In this document: piece after piece, positions 7,367-15,962 of the stretch
Position numbering within the stretch: the first letter of the stretch is position 1
Layout of the letters: every line of letters starts with the position of its first letter
Assembly: GCA_958453935.1 (NCBI GenBank)
Contig: CAUDZT010000007.1
Span: 1-46,581, forward strand
Source: an uncultured Collinsella sp.
GTDB lineage: Bacteria; Actinomycetota; Coriobacteriia; Coriobacteriales; Coriobacteriaceae
DNA length: 46,581 bases
Direction: 5' to 3'
Notes under the pieces: generated by a model
The model's input: the letters and a program-made list of their open reading frames with translations, nothing else
Told to the model about the DNA's origin: nothing
Database searches by the model: none
Position numbers and translations under genes: made by a program

Positions 7367-9943
7367 ATGTGCGATTGCACAGATCATAAGGACGAGATCC
7401 CTGCCTACGACGCGCAGGCCATTGAGTCCAAGTGGATGAAGGCCTGGGAGGACTCCAACCTCTTTGCCGTCGACACCGACGCCAGCAAGCCCAAGAAGTA
7501 CGTGCTCGAGATGTTCCCGTATCCGTCGGGCGATCTGCACATGGGCCACGCGCGCAACTATACCATCGGCGATGCCATGGCCCGTCAGGCCCGCATGCGC
7601 GGCTACGATGTGCTGCACCCCATCGGCTTTGACGCCTTTGGCCTGCCTGCCGAGAACGCCGCCATCAAGCACAACACGCAGGCTGCCGCCTGGACGTATA
7701 AGAACATGGACCAGGCTCTCGCCACGATGAAGCGCATGGGTTTCTCCTACGATCTGGATCGCATGGTCAAGACCTGCAGCCCCGACTACTACCGTTGGGG
7801 TCAGTGGATCTTTGAGAAGTTGTGGGAAAAGGGTCTGGTCTACCGTAAGAAGAACCCGGTCAACTGGTGCCCCACCTGCAAGACCGTTCTGGCCAACGAG
7901 CAGGTCACCGAGGGCAAGTGCTGGCGCTGCAGCACCGAGCCCGAGAAGCGCGACCTGGAGCAGTGGTACTTCAAGATTACCGAGTACTCCCAGGAGCTGC
8001 TCGACGATTTGGAGAAGCTCCCCGGCTGGCCCGAGCGCGTCAAGCAGATGCAGGCCAACTGGATCGGTCGTTCCGAGGGCGCCGAGGTCGACTTTACCCT
8101 GTGCGACCAGGATGGCGAGCCCATTGAGGGCGACGAGGGTAAGATCACCGTCTTCACCACGCGAGCCGACACGCTCTTCGGTGTCTCCTTCTTTGTCCTG
8201 GCTCCCGAGTACGCTCGTCTGCACGAGCTCGTCGAGGGCACGGAGTACGAGGAGGCCGTGACCAAGATCGTCGAGGACTCCAAGCATATCTCCGCCGTCG
8301 AGCGTGCCCAGGGCACCCTCGAGAAGCACGGTGCCTTTACCGGCCGCTACGTGGTGAACCCGGTCAACGGCGAGAAGGTCCCCGTGTGGGTTGCCGATTA
8401 TGTCGTTGCCGACTACGGCACCGGCGCCGTCATGGCCGTTCCCTGCGGCGACCAGCGCGATTTTGAGTTTGCCCGCAAGTACGACCTGCCGATCGTGCCG
8501 ATCATCCTGGACGATGACGACCGCGCAGCCGTCGAGGCTAACGGTGAGACCATCGATACCTTCCATGCCGAGACCGTCGACTGGGATTGCGCCCACGCTG
8601 CCGAGGGCACGCTCGTCCAGTCCGGCAAGTACACCGGCATGCGCGGCGGTAAGCACTCCGAGGGCGAGGCTGCGATCGTGGCCGACCTCGAGGCCATGGG
8701 CTGCGGTCGTCGCAAGGTCGAGTTCCGCCTGCGCGACTGGCTCATCAGCCGCCAGCGTTATTGGGGCAACCCCATCCCGGCCATTCACTGCGAGCACTGC
8801 GGTATTGTGCCCGTGCCCGAGGATCAGCTGCCGGTGACGCTGCCCGAGAACCTGGACCTGGGCGCCGGCGAGACGCTTGCCGAGTGCAAGGACTTCTACG
8901 AGACCACCTGCCCGGTCTGCGGCCGCCCGGCCAAGCGCGAGACCGATACCATGGACACCTTTACCTGCTCCAGCTGGTATTACCTGCGCTATACCGACCC
9001 GCACAACACCGAGCTGCCCTTCTCCCGCGAAGCCGCCGACCGTTGGATGCCCGTCGATAACTACATCGGCGGCATCGAGCACGCCATTTTGCACCTGCTC
9101 TACAGCCGCTTCTTTACCAAGGCGCTGCGCGACCTGGGCCTGCTGAGTGTGGACGAGCCCTTCACCAACCTGCTGTGCCAGGGCATGGTCAAGGACGAGA
9201 ACGGCGAAACCATGTCCAAGTCCAAGGGCAACGTCGTGCCCCCGAGCTCGGTCATTGAGCCCTACGGCGCCGACACCATGCGTCTGGCGATCCTGTTTAT
9301 CGCCCCGCCCGAGAAGGACTTCGACTGGGATCCCAAGGCCGTCGAGGGCGCCAACCGCTTCATCAAGCGCGCCTGGCGTATCGTGTGGCAGCTCGTCCAG
9401 TCCGGCGACGCCAACGTGGCCTTCGACAAGTCCGCACTCGACGAGGTCGCGATGAAGCTCTATCGCGAGCGTCACCGCACCATCGCCAAGTGCACCGAGG
9501 ACTTCGATCGTGGCCAGTTCAACACCGCCATCTCGGCCGTCATGGAGCTCGTCAACGCGGCGAGCGCCTACCTCAACGCCACCGAGGGTGCCGCCCGCGA
9601 CAAGGCGCTGTGCTACGGCGTGGCTAAGGATATCGTGAGCGTCCTTGCCCCCATCTGCCCGTTCTGGGCCGACGAACTGTGGCACGAGGCCCTCGGCTGC
9701 GAGGGCAACGCCTACACCGCCGCCTGGCCCGAGTTCGACCTGGCCGAGTCCATCGAGGATACGGTGCAGATCGTCGTCCAGGTGCTCGGCAAGGTCCGTG
9801 GCCGCATCGACGTCGCCCGCGACGCCTCCAACGAGGAGATGCAAGCTGCCGCTGAGGAAGCCGTTGCCAAGTGGCTTGAGGGCAAGACGGTCGTCAAGGC
9901 CATCTGCGTGCCCGGCAAGCTGGTCAACCTGGTGGTCAAGTAA
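7367..9943 (+). CDS. leuS: leucyl-tRNA synthetase
   Basis: 858 aa, normal for bacterial LeuRS. Charges tRNA-Leu with leucine using ATP. The class I signature HMGH follows PYPSGDL near residue 50, a CP1 editing domain fills about residues 220-420, and the second signature appears as TMSKSKGN (about residue 612). A zinc-type Cys cluster (WCPTCKTVLAN and CWRC) is present. ATG 7367 has AAAGGAG at 7355-7361. The gene is monocistronic between the guaB terminator/leader hairpin and its own terminator. Confidence 0.98.
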   Translation: MCDCTDHKDEIPAYDAQAIESKWMKAWEDSNLFAVDTDASKPKKYVLEMFPYPSGDLHMGHARNYTIGDAMARQARMRGYDVLHPIGFDAFGLPAENAAIKHNTQAAAWTYKNMDQALATMKRMGFSYDLDRMVKTCSPDYYRWGQWIFEKLWEKGLVYRKKNPVNWCPTCKTVLANEQVTEGKCWRCSTEPEKRDLEQWYFKITEYSQELLDDLEKLPGWPERVKQMQANWIGRSEGAEVDFTLCDQDGEPIEGDEGKITVFTTRADTLFGVSFFVLAPEYARLHELVEGTEYEEAVTKIVEDSKHISAVERAQGTLEKHGAFTGRYVVNPVNGEKVPVWVADYVVADYGTGAVMAVPCGDQRDFEFARKYDLPIVPIILDDDDRAAVEANGETIDTFHAETVDWDCAHAAEGTLVQSGKYTGMRGGKHSEGEAAIVADLEAMGCGRRKVEFRLRDWLISRQRYWGNPIPAIHCEHCGIVPVPEDQLPVTLPENLDLGAGETLAECKDFYETTCPVCGRPAKRETDTMDTFTCSSWYYLRYTDPHNTELPFSREAADRWMPVDNYIGGIEHAILHLLYSRFFTKALRDLGLLSVDEPFTNLLCQGMVKDENGETMSKSKGNVVPPSSVIEPYGADTMRLAILFIAPPEKDFDWDPKAVEGANRFIKRAWRIVWQLVQSGDANVAFDKSALDEVAMKLYRERHRTIAKCTEDFDRGQFNTAISAVMELVNAASAYLNATEGAARDKALCYGVAKDIVSVLAPICPFWADELWHEALGCEGNAYTAAWPEFDLAESIEDTVQIVVQVLGKVRGRIDVARDASNEEMQAAAEEAVAKWLEGKTVVKAICVPGKLVNLVVK

Positions 9944-9972
9944 GCGCTGCGCGTAAAGCTGACATGCAATAA

Positions 9973-10007
9973 ACGAGGGACGGTCCGGTTGGGTCGTCCC
10001 TCGTTTT
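9973..10007. terminator. bidirectional terminator between leuS and the lipoprotein gene
   Basis: ACGAGGGACG (9973-9982) pairs with CGTCCCTCGT (9995-10004), followed by TTTT; the opposite side is A-rich (AATAAA), so it can serve both convergent genes. The stem contains the same GGGACG core as the inverted-repeat family noted elsewhere. Confidence 0.8.
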
Positions 10008-10047
10008 GTGTTGTCTGCCCTGCTTAGTCAGTGCGTCGCACCGTCTT

Positions 10048-10620
10048 CTACGGGATGTGTACCAGGTCCCTAAAGTAAACGTTGCCCGTTGCCTCTTCGA
10101 ACATCCAAATGTTGAGGTAGATGTCGTTGAGGTCGTTGTTCACATCAAAGTCCGGGTCGTCGAAGGTGCCTACAAAGGCGAGCATGGCGCGCGTTTCCTC
10201 GCCCGCTGCGACCTGCTGGCGCATGCGCACATCGCGGACCACGCCGTTGACGTAGGCATAGGAGTCCACATCGCCAAACATCATGTCGACATCGGTATTG
10301 TTGGTCACCGTAAAGACGAGCGCCGCGTCTCCGTAGCCGTCGGTGTCCTTGCCCACGCAGGTAACATGGACGTTTTCGTCTGCCTCAAGGTCGATGGGGA
10401 ACTGTTCTTGGGGGTCGGGACCCAAGCCCTGGGGATCGACGGTGTCTTCGTTTATTTTGTCGAAGCTCTCCGATGACGTCGTTTTCTCGATGGCTTTTGT
10501 GCTGCCGAGATCCGGTTCGCATGGTCCGGTTTTGCCATCGATGTTGTTGCAGGCCGTCAGAGCGAACGAACAGGCAGCTACGACGAGCGCGGTCGCGCAG
10601 AGGGTGCCTAGGCGTTCCAT
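10048..10620 (-). CDS. predicted lipoprotein of unknown function
   Basis: 190 aa. A signal peptide with lipobox (LTAC, lipidated Cys24) predicts export and anchoring to the outer face of the membrane. After a polar linker (about residues 25-75) comes a small beta-rich domain with VFTVTNNTDVDMMFGDVDSYAYVNG, a pattern typical of extracellular Ig-like domains of the DUF4352/DUF5067 kind, though I cannot assign the family. ATG 10620 is preceded by a strong AAGGAGG site. It stands alone, convergent with leuS and divergent from the rimP operon. Confidence 0.8.
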   Translation of the reverse strand: MERLGTLCATALVVAACSFALTACNNIDGKTGPCEPDLGSTKAIEKTTSSESFDKINEDTVDPQGLGPDPQEQFPIDLEADENVHVTCVGKDTDGYGDAALVFTVTNNTDVDMMFGDVDSYAYVNGVVRDVRMRQQVAAGEETRAMLAFVGTFDDPDFDVNNDLNDIYLNIWMFEEATGNVYFRDLVHIP

Positions 10621-10883
10621 GGATCCTCCTTGCCGTGGAGATACTGGAAGGTTGTGTGGTCAATGCGTGCGGCAGGCTTTCTCGCTACAGAATGCCTCTC
10701 AGCTTTAGTCTGGCCGATGTGCGCCCAGGGATGGAATGCCCATAGGGCCCGATTCGGTCGGCGCTCTGGGACGCATGGCCCGTTTTGGGGCTGTTGAGGG
10801 TGCGCCGCATGGGGCTCCTCGGTCAATTGTCCTATTCTTGTGGAGAACCTGTGCGCACGCTGACCTGCAGATTCGTACTGTGC

Positions 10884-10912
10884 TTGCGCGTTTCCGCAGC
10901 TATTGGTATAGT
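10884..10912 (+). promoter_or_regulatory. promoter of the rimP-nusA-infB operon
   Basis: TTGCGC (10884-10889) and TATAGT (10907-10912) are separated by 17 bases, a good sigma-A type promoter. Transcription would start near 10919, about 70 bases before rimP. The rest of the 370-base gap from 10621 shows no further gene; it must also hold the promoter of the divergent lipoprotein gene, which I could not place. Confidence 0.7.
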
Positions 10913-10938
10913 TTGCTTGCAAATGAAGTTGTAATTGA

Positions 10939-10970
10939 AAGAAGTGGGGTTTCGGCCCCGCTTCTTTTTT
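10939..10970 (+). terminator. intrinsic terminator in the rimP leader (candidate attenuator)
   Basis: An 11-bp stem (10939-10949 with 10956-10966, one G-U pair), a 6-base loop and a run of six T (10965-10970). It lies downstream of the operon promoter and upstream of the rimP ribosome site, so it cannot be the end of an upstream gene on this strand: none exists. It looks like a premature terminator controlling rimP-nusA-infB. Confidence 0.8.
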
Positions 10971-10990
10971 GTATGGATGGAGGTGCCGCA

Positions 10991-11485
10991 ATGGTCAAGA
11001 CCAAGACCGAGCAGGCGATCATCGACGCGCTCGAGGCCGTCGCTCCCCAGCACGATGTCGACATCGTCGACGTCGAGCTCGTGGGCGCCACCAAGGCCCC
11101 CTGCGTGCGCGTGCGTATCGAGGGTGCTGAGGGTCAGAGCCTGTCGCTCAACGACGTCACGGCCAACACCAAATGGGTCGGCGATGTAATCGAGGAGCTC
11201 GACCCCATCTCTTCGAGCTATACGCTCGAGGTGTCGAGCCCGGGCATGGCGCGCCCGCTGCGCCGTCCGCGCGACTTTGCCCGCTTTGTGGGCGAGAATT
11301 GTGAGCTCACCTCCACCGCCACCGAGGGCCGTCGCAAGTACGCCGGCAAGATTGCCGCTGCGACCGAGACCGACGTGACCCTCGAGCTCGAGGACGGCGA
11401 GTCCGTCACCCTCGATTTCTCTGATGTTAAAAAGTGCAAGTTGAAGCCCACCTACGACTTCAAGCCCGCGAAGGAAGGAAAGTAA
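10991..11485 (+). CDS. rimP: ribosome maturation factor RimP
   Basis: 164 aa. Assists assembly of the 30S subunit. The N-terminal alpha/beta domain carries the DIVDVELVGATKAPCVRVRIE stretch and the YTLEVSSPGMARPLRRPRDFARFVG motif typical of the family (about residues 75-97), followed by an SH3-like C-terminal domain. ATG 10991 is chosen because GGAGG lies at 10979-10983; the ATG at 10973 lacks a ribosome site and would overlap the leader hairpin tail. First gene of the operon, one base before the nusA start. Confidence 0.95.
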   Translation: MVKTKTEQAIIDALEAVAPQHDVDIVDVELVGATKAPCVRVRIEGAEGQSLSLNDVTANTKWVGDVIEELDPISSSYTLEVSSPGMARPLRRPRDFARFVGENCELTSTATEGRRKYAGKIAAATETDVTLELEDGESVTLDFSDVKKCKLKPTYDFKPAKEGK

Positions 11486-11486
11486 G

Positions 11487-12734
11487 ATGGCAGCATCCGA
11501 CATGATGTCCGCCCTGATGGAGCTTTGCCAGGAGAAGCACATCGACCAGCTCTACCTGATCGACCGCCTGGAGCAGTCGCTCGCCAAGAGCTATGCCGAG
11601 ATCCTGCATCTTGAGTGGGGCGCCAAGGTGACCATCGACCGCACCACCGGCAAGATCTATGTCTACCGCCTGGAGCCGATCGACGATTCCATGGACGAGG
11701 AGGGCAACTTCACCGAGTTCGAGGAGATCGACGTCACCCCCAAGAACACGAGCCGCATCGCCGCCCAGCACGCCAAGGCAGAGATCAACGCCATCGTGCG
11801 CAACTCCGCCCGCGAGCAGATCTACGAGGAGTTCTCCGGCCGCATCGGTGACCTCATCAGCGGTACCGTGCTGCAATCCACGCCCGACTTCACGATCGTC
11901 AAGATTCGCGAGGGCGTCGAGGCCGAGCTGCCGCACTTCGATCAGCGCCGTTACGAGAACGAGCGCAACGAGCGCCCGATGGGCGAGCGCTACCTGCACA
12001 ACCAGCACATCAAGGCCGTGATCATCGACGTTCGCGACCCCAACTCCAACCTGCAGCCGGTTCGTGGCGAGCACAGCCGTCCGCCGATTGTCATCTCCCG
12101 TACCCACCCCGAGCTCATGCGTCGTCTGTTTGAGCAGGAGGTGCCCGAGATCTATGAGGGCACCGTCCAGATCAAGTCGATCGCCCGCGAGCCCGGCCAG
12201 CGCTCCAAGGTCGCCGTCCACTCGCTTGACGACCGTCTGGATCCCGTGGGTGCCTGCGTCGGCCCCAAGGGCAGCCGTGTTCGCGCCGTCGTGGGCGAGC
12301 TCCGTGGCGAGCGCGTCGACGTCATCCTGTGGGATGCCGATCCTGCCGTCTACGTCGCCAACGCCCTTTCGCCCGCTAAGGTCACCCGCGTCCTCATCGA
12401 CGAGGAGAAGGCCTACGCCGGCGTCATCGTGCCCGACGACCAGCTGTCCCTCGCCATCGGCAAGGAGGGCCAGAACGCCCGCCTCGCCGCGCGCCTGACC
12501 GGCTGGCACATCGACATCAAGTCCGAGACGCTTGCCGCCGACATCCTCAAGAACGTTCCCGTTCACGAGGAGCCCGCCGCCGACCTGATCGGTGACGAGG
12601 AGGACGAGGACGTCCGTCGCTGCGAGTATGTGTCCGAGGACGGCATCCAGTGCCGCAACCAGGCTCGTCCCGGCTCCCGTTTCTGCGGTGTCCACGACAC
12701 CGACGCCTTCGATGATGCGGAGGACCTGATCTAG
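11487..12734 (+). CDS. nusA: transcription termination/antitermination factor NusA with a Cys/His tail
   Basis: 415 aa. Binds RNA polymerase and nascent RNA to modulate pausing and termination. Order: N-terminal polymerase-binding domain (1-about 125), S1 domain (GDLISGTVLQSTPDFTIVKI, about 115-185), KH1 (PVGACVGPKGSRV) and KH2 (LSLAIGKEGQNARLAARLTGW). After the KH domains comes an acidic linker and a tail with Cys379, Cys389, Cys400 and His403 (C-x9-C-x10-C-x2-H), resembling a small zinc-binding knuckle. The E. coli-type acidic repeats are absent. ylxR, which often lies between nusA and infB in Gram-positives, is missing. Confidence 0.96.
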   Translation: MAASDMMSALMELCQEKHIDQLYLIDRLEQSLAKSYAEILHLEWGAKVTIDRTTGKIYVYRLEPIDDSMDEEGNFTEFEEIDVTPKNTSRIAAQHAKAEINAIVRNSAREQIYEEFSGRIGDLISGTVLQSTPDFTIVKIREGVEAELPHFDQRRYENERNERPMGERYLHNQHIKAVIIDVRDPNSNLQPVRGEHSRPPIVISRTHPELMRRLFEQEVPEIYEGTVQIKSIAREPGQRSKVAVHSLDDRLDPVGACVGPKGSRVRAVVGELRGERVDVILWDADPAVYVANALSPAKVTRVLIDEEKAYAGVIVPDDQLSLAIGKEGQNARLAARLTGWHIDIKSETLAADILKNVPVHEEPAADLIGDEEDEDVRRCEYVSEDGIQCRNQARPGSRFCGVHDTDAFDDAEDLI

Positions 12735-12825
12735 CGCGCGGTCGCGCCGGGCAGGTCCCGGCGCATCTCCCACGCTCGTTCAGTCTCTAGGCACCCAAGG
12801 TGCCAGAAAGGGTAGGTGAAGTCAT

Positions 12826-15540
12826 ATGGCAAAAGTCCGTGTGTCCACCCTGGCCAAAGAGTTCGGCATGACCTCCAAGGAACTGATGGGTCATCTCGCC
12901 GATATGAAGATTCCCGCTAAGTCCGCTTCCTCCACCTTGGAGGACGCCTATGTCGCCATGGTCCGCAAGCAGCTCGCCTCGGTGATTGAGGCCCGCGCTC
13001 AGGAAGTCGAGGCCGCCAAGCAGGCCGAGGAGCAGGCAGCTGCCGCCGAGGAGGCCGCTCGCGCCGCCGAGGCCGAGCGCGAGCGCATCGCTGCCGAGAA
13101 GGCACGTGAGGAGGAGCGCCGCCAGTTTGCCGTAGCCCAGGCTGCCGAGGAGGCTGCCCGCGCCGAGGCCGAGGCCAAGAAGAAGGCCGAGCAGGAGCGC
13201 CTTGCCCGCGAGAAGGAGGAGGCTGCCCGCGAGGCCCAGCGCCGCGCCGTTCCCGCTTCCGACTCCGGTTCGCGCTTCCGTTCGCTGCTCGACCAGATCG
13301 CCGCACAGGAGACCGTGCTCAAGGAGAAGAAGGACGCCGAGGACAAGGCCAAGGCCGAGCGCGCCGCCGAGCGCGGTAACCGTCGTGGCGGCAACAACGA
13401 CCGCCGCGGTGGCCGTCGTAACGATCGCAACGCTTCCGACAACAACTCCGAGCGCAACGCCTCCGAGAGCCGTCCGCACAGCCATCGCACCAACGCCAGC
13501 AACAACGTCGCTGCCGGCATGGACTTCCCCAACCCCGATAAGCAGGGCAAGGGCAAGAAGCGCAAGGGCGGTCACAACAACGAAGAGGACCACTACAGCC
13601 GCATGGCTCGCGAGGCCGAGGAGTACAGCCGCGAGAAGGTCCTCGAGGAGGCCCGCGCTGCCGTCGAGGAGGCCTCTCGTGAGTCCACCGGTCGCCGCAA
13701 GAAGCGCAAGGAGAAGCGCGAGCGCGAGGCTGCCAAGGCTCAGGAGGAGCGCAAGATTGAGGAGGCATTGGCCCAGGGCGTGAACCCCGAGGAGCTCGAC
13801 GCCATCAAGGTTTCCCAGGGCGTTACCGTCCAGGAGCTCGCCGAGGCGCTCGACGTTCCGGCCAACGACATCATCAAGCGCCTGTTCCTGCTGGGTACGC
13901 CGCTCACCATGACGCAGTCCATGTCCGACGACCTCGTCGAGCTCGTTGCCGACGACTTGGGTCGTCAGATCAAGATTATCACCCCCGAGGAGGAGAACAC
14001 CTTCTCGTTCTACGACGATCCCGCCGACCTTAAGCCGCGCGCACCGGTCGTCACCGTCATGGGCCACGTCGACCACGGCAAGACGTCGCTGCTCGACGCC
14101 ATCCGTCACACCGGCGTTGCTGCCGGCGAGGCGGGCGGCATTACGCAGGCCATCGGTGCTTCGCAGGTCATGATCAACGACCGCAAGATCACCTTCATCG
14201 ATACCCCCGGTCACGCCACCTTTACGGCTATGCGTGCCCGTGGCGCCAAGGTGACCGACATCGTCATTCTGATCGTGGCTGCCGACGACGGTGTCATGCC
14301 CCAGACGGTCGAGTCGATCAACCACGCCAAGGCCGCCGGCGTACCCATCGTTGTCGCCGTCAACAAGATCGATAAGCCCGGCGCCAACCCCGACCGTGTG
14401 CGTCAGGAGCTCACCGAGTACGGCGTCATCCCCGAGGAGTGGGGCGGACAGAACATGTTCGTCAACATCTCGGCCAAGCAGAAGATCGGTATCGACGATC
14501 TGCTCGAGACCGTGCTGCTCCAGGCAGATGTGCTCGAGCTCAAGGCCAACCCGGACACCTTTGCCTCCGGCAACGTCCTCGAGGCCAAGCTCGACAAGGG
14601 CCGCGGCTCGGTCGCTACCGTGCTCGTGACCCGCGGTACCCTGCACGTGGGCGATACGCTTGTCGCCGGCCTCACCTACGGCCGCGTCCGCGCCATGCTC
14701 GACCCCAAGGGCCGCGCCGTCACCGAGGCCGGTCCCTCCGACGCCGTTGAGATCCTGGGCCTGCAGTCCGTGCCCAACGCCGGTGACGAGTTCCGTGTGT
14801 TCGAGGACGAGCGCGAGGCTCGCGCCCTTGCCGACGAGCGTTCGCTCAAGGCCCGTATCGAGGAGCAGAGCCGCGTCAAGCACGTTACGCTCGATAACCT
14901 CTTCGAGACCATTGCCGACGCCGAGGTCAAGGAGCTCAACCTGATCATCAAGGCCGACGTCCAGGGTTCCATCGAGGCCCTTCAGGACTCGCTCGACAAG
15001 ATGGATCAGTCCGAGGTCCGCATCAACACGATCCACTCCGCCGTTGGCGCCATCAACGAGACCGACGTCGTCCTGGCCGACGCCTCCAACGCCATCATCA
15101 TCGGCTTTGGTGTGCGTCCCGACGGCAAGGCTCGCTCCGCTGCCGAGCGCGAGGGCGTCGAGATCCGTTGCTACGACGTTATCTACAAGTGCCTCGAGGA
15201 ACTTGACGCTGCCCGTATCGGCATGCTCAAGCCCACCGAGGTCGAGGTCTCCACGGGTACCGCGACCGTCCTGGATACCTTCAAGGTGCCCAAGGTTGGT
15301 ATCGCCGCCGGTGTCCGCGTCGAAGAGGGCGAGATCGCCGCGACCGATTCTGTGCGCCTGGTGCGTGACGGCATCGTGGTCTTCAACGGTAAAATCGCCT
15401 CGATGCGCCACTACAAGGACGAGGCCAAGAGCCTCAAGAGCGGCTCCGAGGGCGGTATTGGCCTGGAGAACTTCCAGGACATCAAGCCTGGCGACACCAT
15501 TGAGGGTTACCGCATCGACCAGGTTGCCCGTACCGAGTAG
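12826..15540 (+). CDS. infB: translation initiation factor IF-2
   Basis: 904 aa. GTPase that brings initiator tRNA to the ribosome. An IF2 N-terminal module (residues 1-about 50) is followed by a long Ala/Glu/Arg-rich coiled stretch (about 55-150) and an Arg/Gly/Asn-rich segment (about 180-220). The second IF2_N module (about 320-375) precedes the G domain: GHVDHGKTS (about 411-419), DTPGHATF and NKID. Domains II-IV complete the protein. ATG 12826 lies after a purine-rich GGTAGGTGAAG site. The gap from nusA is 91 bases and holds no ylxR gene. Confidence 0.97.
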   Translation: MAKVRVSTLAKEFGMTSKELMGHLADMKIPAKSASSTLEDAYVAMVRKQLASVIEARAQEVEAAKQAEEQAAAAEEAARAAEAERERIAAEKAREEERRQFAVAQAAEEAARAEAEAKKKAEQERLAREKEEAAREAQRRAVPASDSGSRFRSLLDQIAAQETVLKEKKDAEDKAKAERAAERGNRRGGNNDRRGGRRNDRNASDNNSERNASESRPHSHRTNASNNVAAGMDFPNPDKQGKGKKRKGGHNNEEDHYSRMAREAEEYSREKVLEEARAAVEEASRESTGRRKKRKEKREREAAKAQEERKIEEALAQGVNPEELDAIKVSQGVTVQELAEALDVPANDIIKRLFLLGTPLTMTQSMSDDLVELVADDLGRQIKIITPEEENTFSFYDDPADLKPRAPVVTVMGHVDHGKTSLLDAIRHTGVAAGEAGGITQAIGASQVMINDRKITFIDTPGHATFTAMRARGAKVTDIVILIVAADDGVMPQTVESINHAKAAGVPIVVAVNKIDKPGANPDRVRQELTEYGVIPEEWGGQNMFVNISAKQKIGIDDLLETVLLQADVLELKANPDTFASGNVLEAKLDKGRGSVATVLVTRGTLHVGDTLVAGLTYGRVRAMLDPKGRAVTEAGPSDAVEILGLQSVPNAGDEFRVFEDEREARALADERSLKARIEEQSRVKHVTLDNLFETIADAEVKELNLIIKADVQGSIEALQDSLDKMDQSEVRINTIHSAVGAINETDVVLADASNAIIIGFGVRPDGKARSAAEREGVEIRCYDVIYKCLEELDAARIGMLKPTEVEVSTGTATVLDTFKVPKVGIAAGVRVEEGEIAATDSVRLVRDGIVVFNGKIASMRHYKDEAKSLKSGSEGGIGLENFQDIKPGDTIEGYRIDQVARTE

Positions 15541-15551
15541 GGGGTAGCGCT

Positions 15552-15962
15552 ATGAAGCAAACGCAGGCAACCCGCCGTCTGGGCGAGCAGCTTCGCGAGA
15601 AGCTCGGTTATATCCTGCTCTTTGAGGTTTCCGATCCGCGTCTCGACCTGGTCACCCTGACCGCGGTCGAGGTCGCGGTGGACCGTTCGTTCGCGCGCGT
15701 GTACGTGTCGTGCGACGCGAGCCGCTACGACGAGGTCATGGAGGCGCTTGCCAGCGCCAAGGGCCGCATCCGTAGCCTGTTGGCCCGCTCGCTCGATTGG
15801 CGCGTCACGCCCGAGCTCGATTTTCGCATCGATCGCTCGACCGATGAGGCCGAGCGCATCACGCGCGCGCTGGAAAACGTTCCCGCCACGCTTGCGGTCG
15901 AAAAGGACGAGGACGGCTATCCCATAGCGGATGCCGCCCAGGAGGCAGCTTTAGATGAGTAA
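15552..15962 (+). CDS. rbfA: 30S ribosome-binding factor RbfA
   Basis: 136 aa. KH-fold cold-shock ribosome assembly factor. The family pattern is clear: N-terminal TRRLGEQLREKLGYILLFEVSDPR, then LVTLTAVEVAVDRSFARVYVS, and C-terminal LDFRIDRSTDEAERI. The ATG follows GTAGGGGGTAG directly after the infB stop. Its own stop overlaps the next start by eight bases (ATGAGTAA), implying translational coupling. Confidence 0.95.
   Translation: MKQTQATRRLGEQLREKLGYILLFEVSDPRLDLVTLTAVEVAVDRSFARVYVSCDASRYDEVMEALASAKGRIRSLLARSLDWRVTPELDFRIDRSTDEAERITRALENVPATLAVEKDEDGYPIADAAQEAALDE

Noticed and set aside
7346..9844. 832-aa minus-strand open frame
   Set aside because: Exact antisense of leuS. GC-rich coding sequence with G/C-biased third positions leaves long open frames opposite; the Leu/Gly/Val/His-rich translation matches no family.
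10736..10990. N-terminal extension of RimP
   Set aside because: The open frame continues upstream but passes through the promoter and leader terminator, and the translation is unlike RimP; the ribosome site supports 10991.
12787..15411. 874-aa minus-strand open frame
   Set aside because: Antisense of infB, repetitive low-complexity translation, no ribosome site; a shadow.
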